Source: Candidatus Poribacteria bacterium (GTDB taxonomy: Bacteria; Poribacteria; WGA-4E; WGA-3G). From it: a DNA stretch of 6,424 nucleotides. A program made the translations under genes and the position numbers. Where the stretch lies: the NCBI GenBank assembly GCA_028824575.1, contig JAPPDN010000838.1, positions 4,684-11,107 on the forward strand, in the 5' to 3' direction. Shown here piece by piece: positions 5,927 to 6,424 of this stretch; position 1 is the first letter of the stretch, and the number at the start of each line of letters is the position of its first letter. The notes beneath the pieces were generated by a model that was not told the origin of the DNA, did not search any database, and worked only from the letters and a program-made list of their open reading frames with translations.

Positions 5927-5946
5927 GTTCGTCGATGAACATCGAC
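5927..5946. repeat. Perfect palindrome GTCGAT-GAAC-ATCGAC with competing hairpin
   Basis: GTCGAT (5931-5936) and ATCGAC (5941-5946) are perfect 6-bp arms around GAAC. The loop GAAC can instead pair with GTTC (5927-5930), so two mutually exclusive hairpins are possible in RNA. It sits 52 nt before the ATG at 5998 in otherwise AT-rich DNA. No T-tract follows on either strand, so it is not an intrinsic terminator. It may be an operator or a leader structure of the gene at 5998; this is unproven. Confidence 0.4.
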
Positions 5947-5997
5947 CTATGTTATCTATTCAATTTTTTGGGGTGAAAGTATTGATAAGGGGAAATA

Positions 5998-6424
5998 ATG
6001 AAAATGAATTCAACATTTCACGTTTGCGCGCTTCTCATGGCAGTACTGATATTCAGTATACCTGTTGGCACTTTTGCACAGCAGAGTTCCGTGCAGGCTG
6101 CTGAAGCCATAGCCAATGCTAAAGCCGATGCTAACAAAGATGTAAACAAGCCTTTATGGTTTGGTGCTGGTTGTTTCCTTTCCGGGTCTGCATTTTTGCT
6201 GAAGCCGTATGGTTATTTTGCACTTCCAATTGGTAGTATCGGAGGCTATCTTTACCAACCAGCACCTCCACCTTCGCGGTTGATTGGGAAATCACCTGAG
6301 TATATAGCTGCTTACACATCAACTTACAAATCAAAGAGAGGAGAGATTCAAGCGAACTCAACTGCAGCAGGTTGTCTCAGCGGTTGTCTTATCATTGTGG
6401 TTGCAACTGGAAGTATAGGTGTTG
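5998..6424 (+). CDS. Small exported/membrane protein, family not recognised, C-terminus beyond the window
   Basis: The frame is open from 5998 to the window edge and gives 142 residues. The N-terminus has signal-peptide form: a positive start (MK), a hydrophobic stretch at about residues 9-22, and a likely signal peptidase I site after VGTFA (residue 27). An alanine-rich, charged segment (34-50) follows. Next come hydrophobic, glycine-rich segments at about 53-68 and 72-86, a proline-rich linker (QPAPPPS, 87-93), a soluble part with SPEYIAAYTSTY (99-110), and another hydrophobic segment from about 123 to the edge. It is probably an envelope protein with two or three membrane-associated segments. 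I do not recognise a named family. AAGGGGA (5987-5993) lies 4-5 nt before ATG 5998 and about 10 nt before the in-frame ATG at 6004, so the true start may be two codons later. It is divergent from the hydrolase operon. Confidence 0.75.
   Translation, partial: MKMNSTFHVCALLMAVLIFSIPVGTFAQQSSVQAAEAIANAKADANKDVNKPLWFGAGCFLSGSAFLLKPYGYFALPIGSIGGYLYQPAPPPSRLIGKSPEYIAAYTSTYKSKRGEIQANSTAAGCLSGCLIIVVATGSIGV

Noticed and set aside
6131..6361. A 76-codon minus-strand open frame
   Set aside because: It lies antisense to the signal-peptide-bearing gene at 5998, which has a better start context and a coherent protein layout.
1..6424. tRNA, rRNA, CRISPR array, insertion sequence or toxin-antitoxin/defence module
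   Set aside because: Reading both strands showed no cloverleaf, no spaced direct repeats, no transposase and no defence-type domain; nearly all sequence is explained by metabolic-type genes.

Overview
This is a compact bacterial window of about 6.4 kb. It carries seven protein-coding genes, two of them cut by the window edges, and no RNA gene, mobile element or CRISPR array that I can see. The gene types present are an Asp-box sialidase-like protein, a PhyH-family dioxygenase, an amidohydrolase, a carbon-nitrogen hydrolase and two orphan methyltransferases. This mix, the moderate GC content and the Shine-Dalgarno/sigma70-like signals recall Candidatus Poribacteria or a related uncultured marine or sponge-associated lineage. 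That placement is an inference from gene content, not proof.

Layout. At 1-509 (minus) is the N-terminal part of a protein with two Asp-boxes. At 642-1328 (plus) is a class I SAM-dependent methyltransferase, divergent from the first gene. At 1325-2128 (minus) is a second class I methyltransferase; the two methyltransferases converge and overlap by 4 bp at their stop codons. A 258-bp divergent promoter region (2129-2386) follows, with good -10 elements for both flanking genes and an inverted repeat around the -10 of the plus-strand gene. At 2387-3139 (plus) is a PhyH-type Fe(II)/2-oxoglutarate dioxygenase. It converges on a three-gene minus-strand operon read from 5763 down to 3158: carbon-nitrogen hydrolase, metal-dependent amidohydrolase, Nudix hydrolase. 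A clear TTGAAT-N17-TACAAT promoter drives this operon. After a 234-bp divergent intergenic region, the window ends inside a plus-strand gene (5998 onward) for a small secreted or membrane protein.

How the genes may work together. The best-supported functional unit is the minus-strand operon. Its first two genes encode enzymes that cleave amide-type C-N bonds by unrelated mechanisms (Glu-Lys-Cys nitrilase fold and metal-dependent amidohydrolase barrel), which suggests sequential breakdown of a small nitrogenous compound. The third gene is translationally coupled to the second through an ATGA overlap and is a canonical Nudix hydrolase. The substrates are not readable from sequence. The methyltransferases and the PhyH enzyme are typical tailoring enzymes, but nothing here ties them to a pathway. 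I do not see a clearly novel defence or mobile system. The most interesting points are the operator-like repeats, the terminator-less convergent gene ends, the cysteine-rich nitrilase homologue and the unrecognised envelope protein at the right edge.
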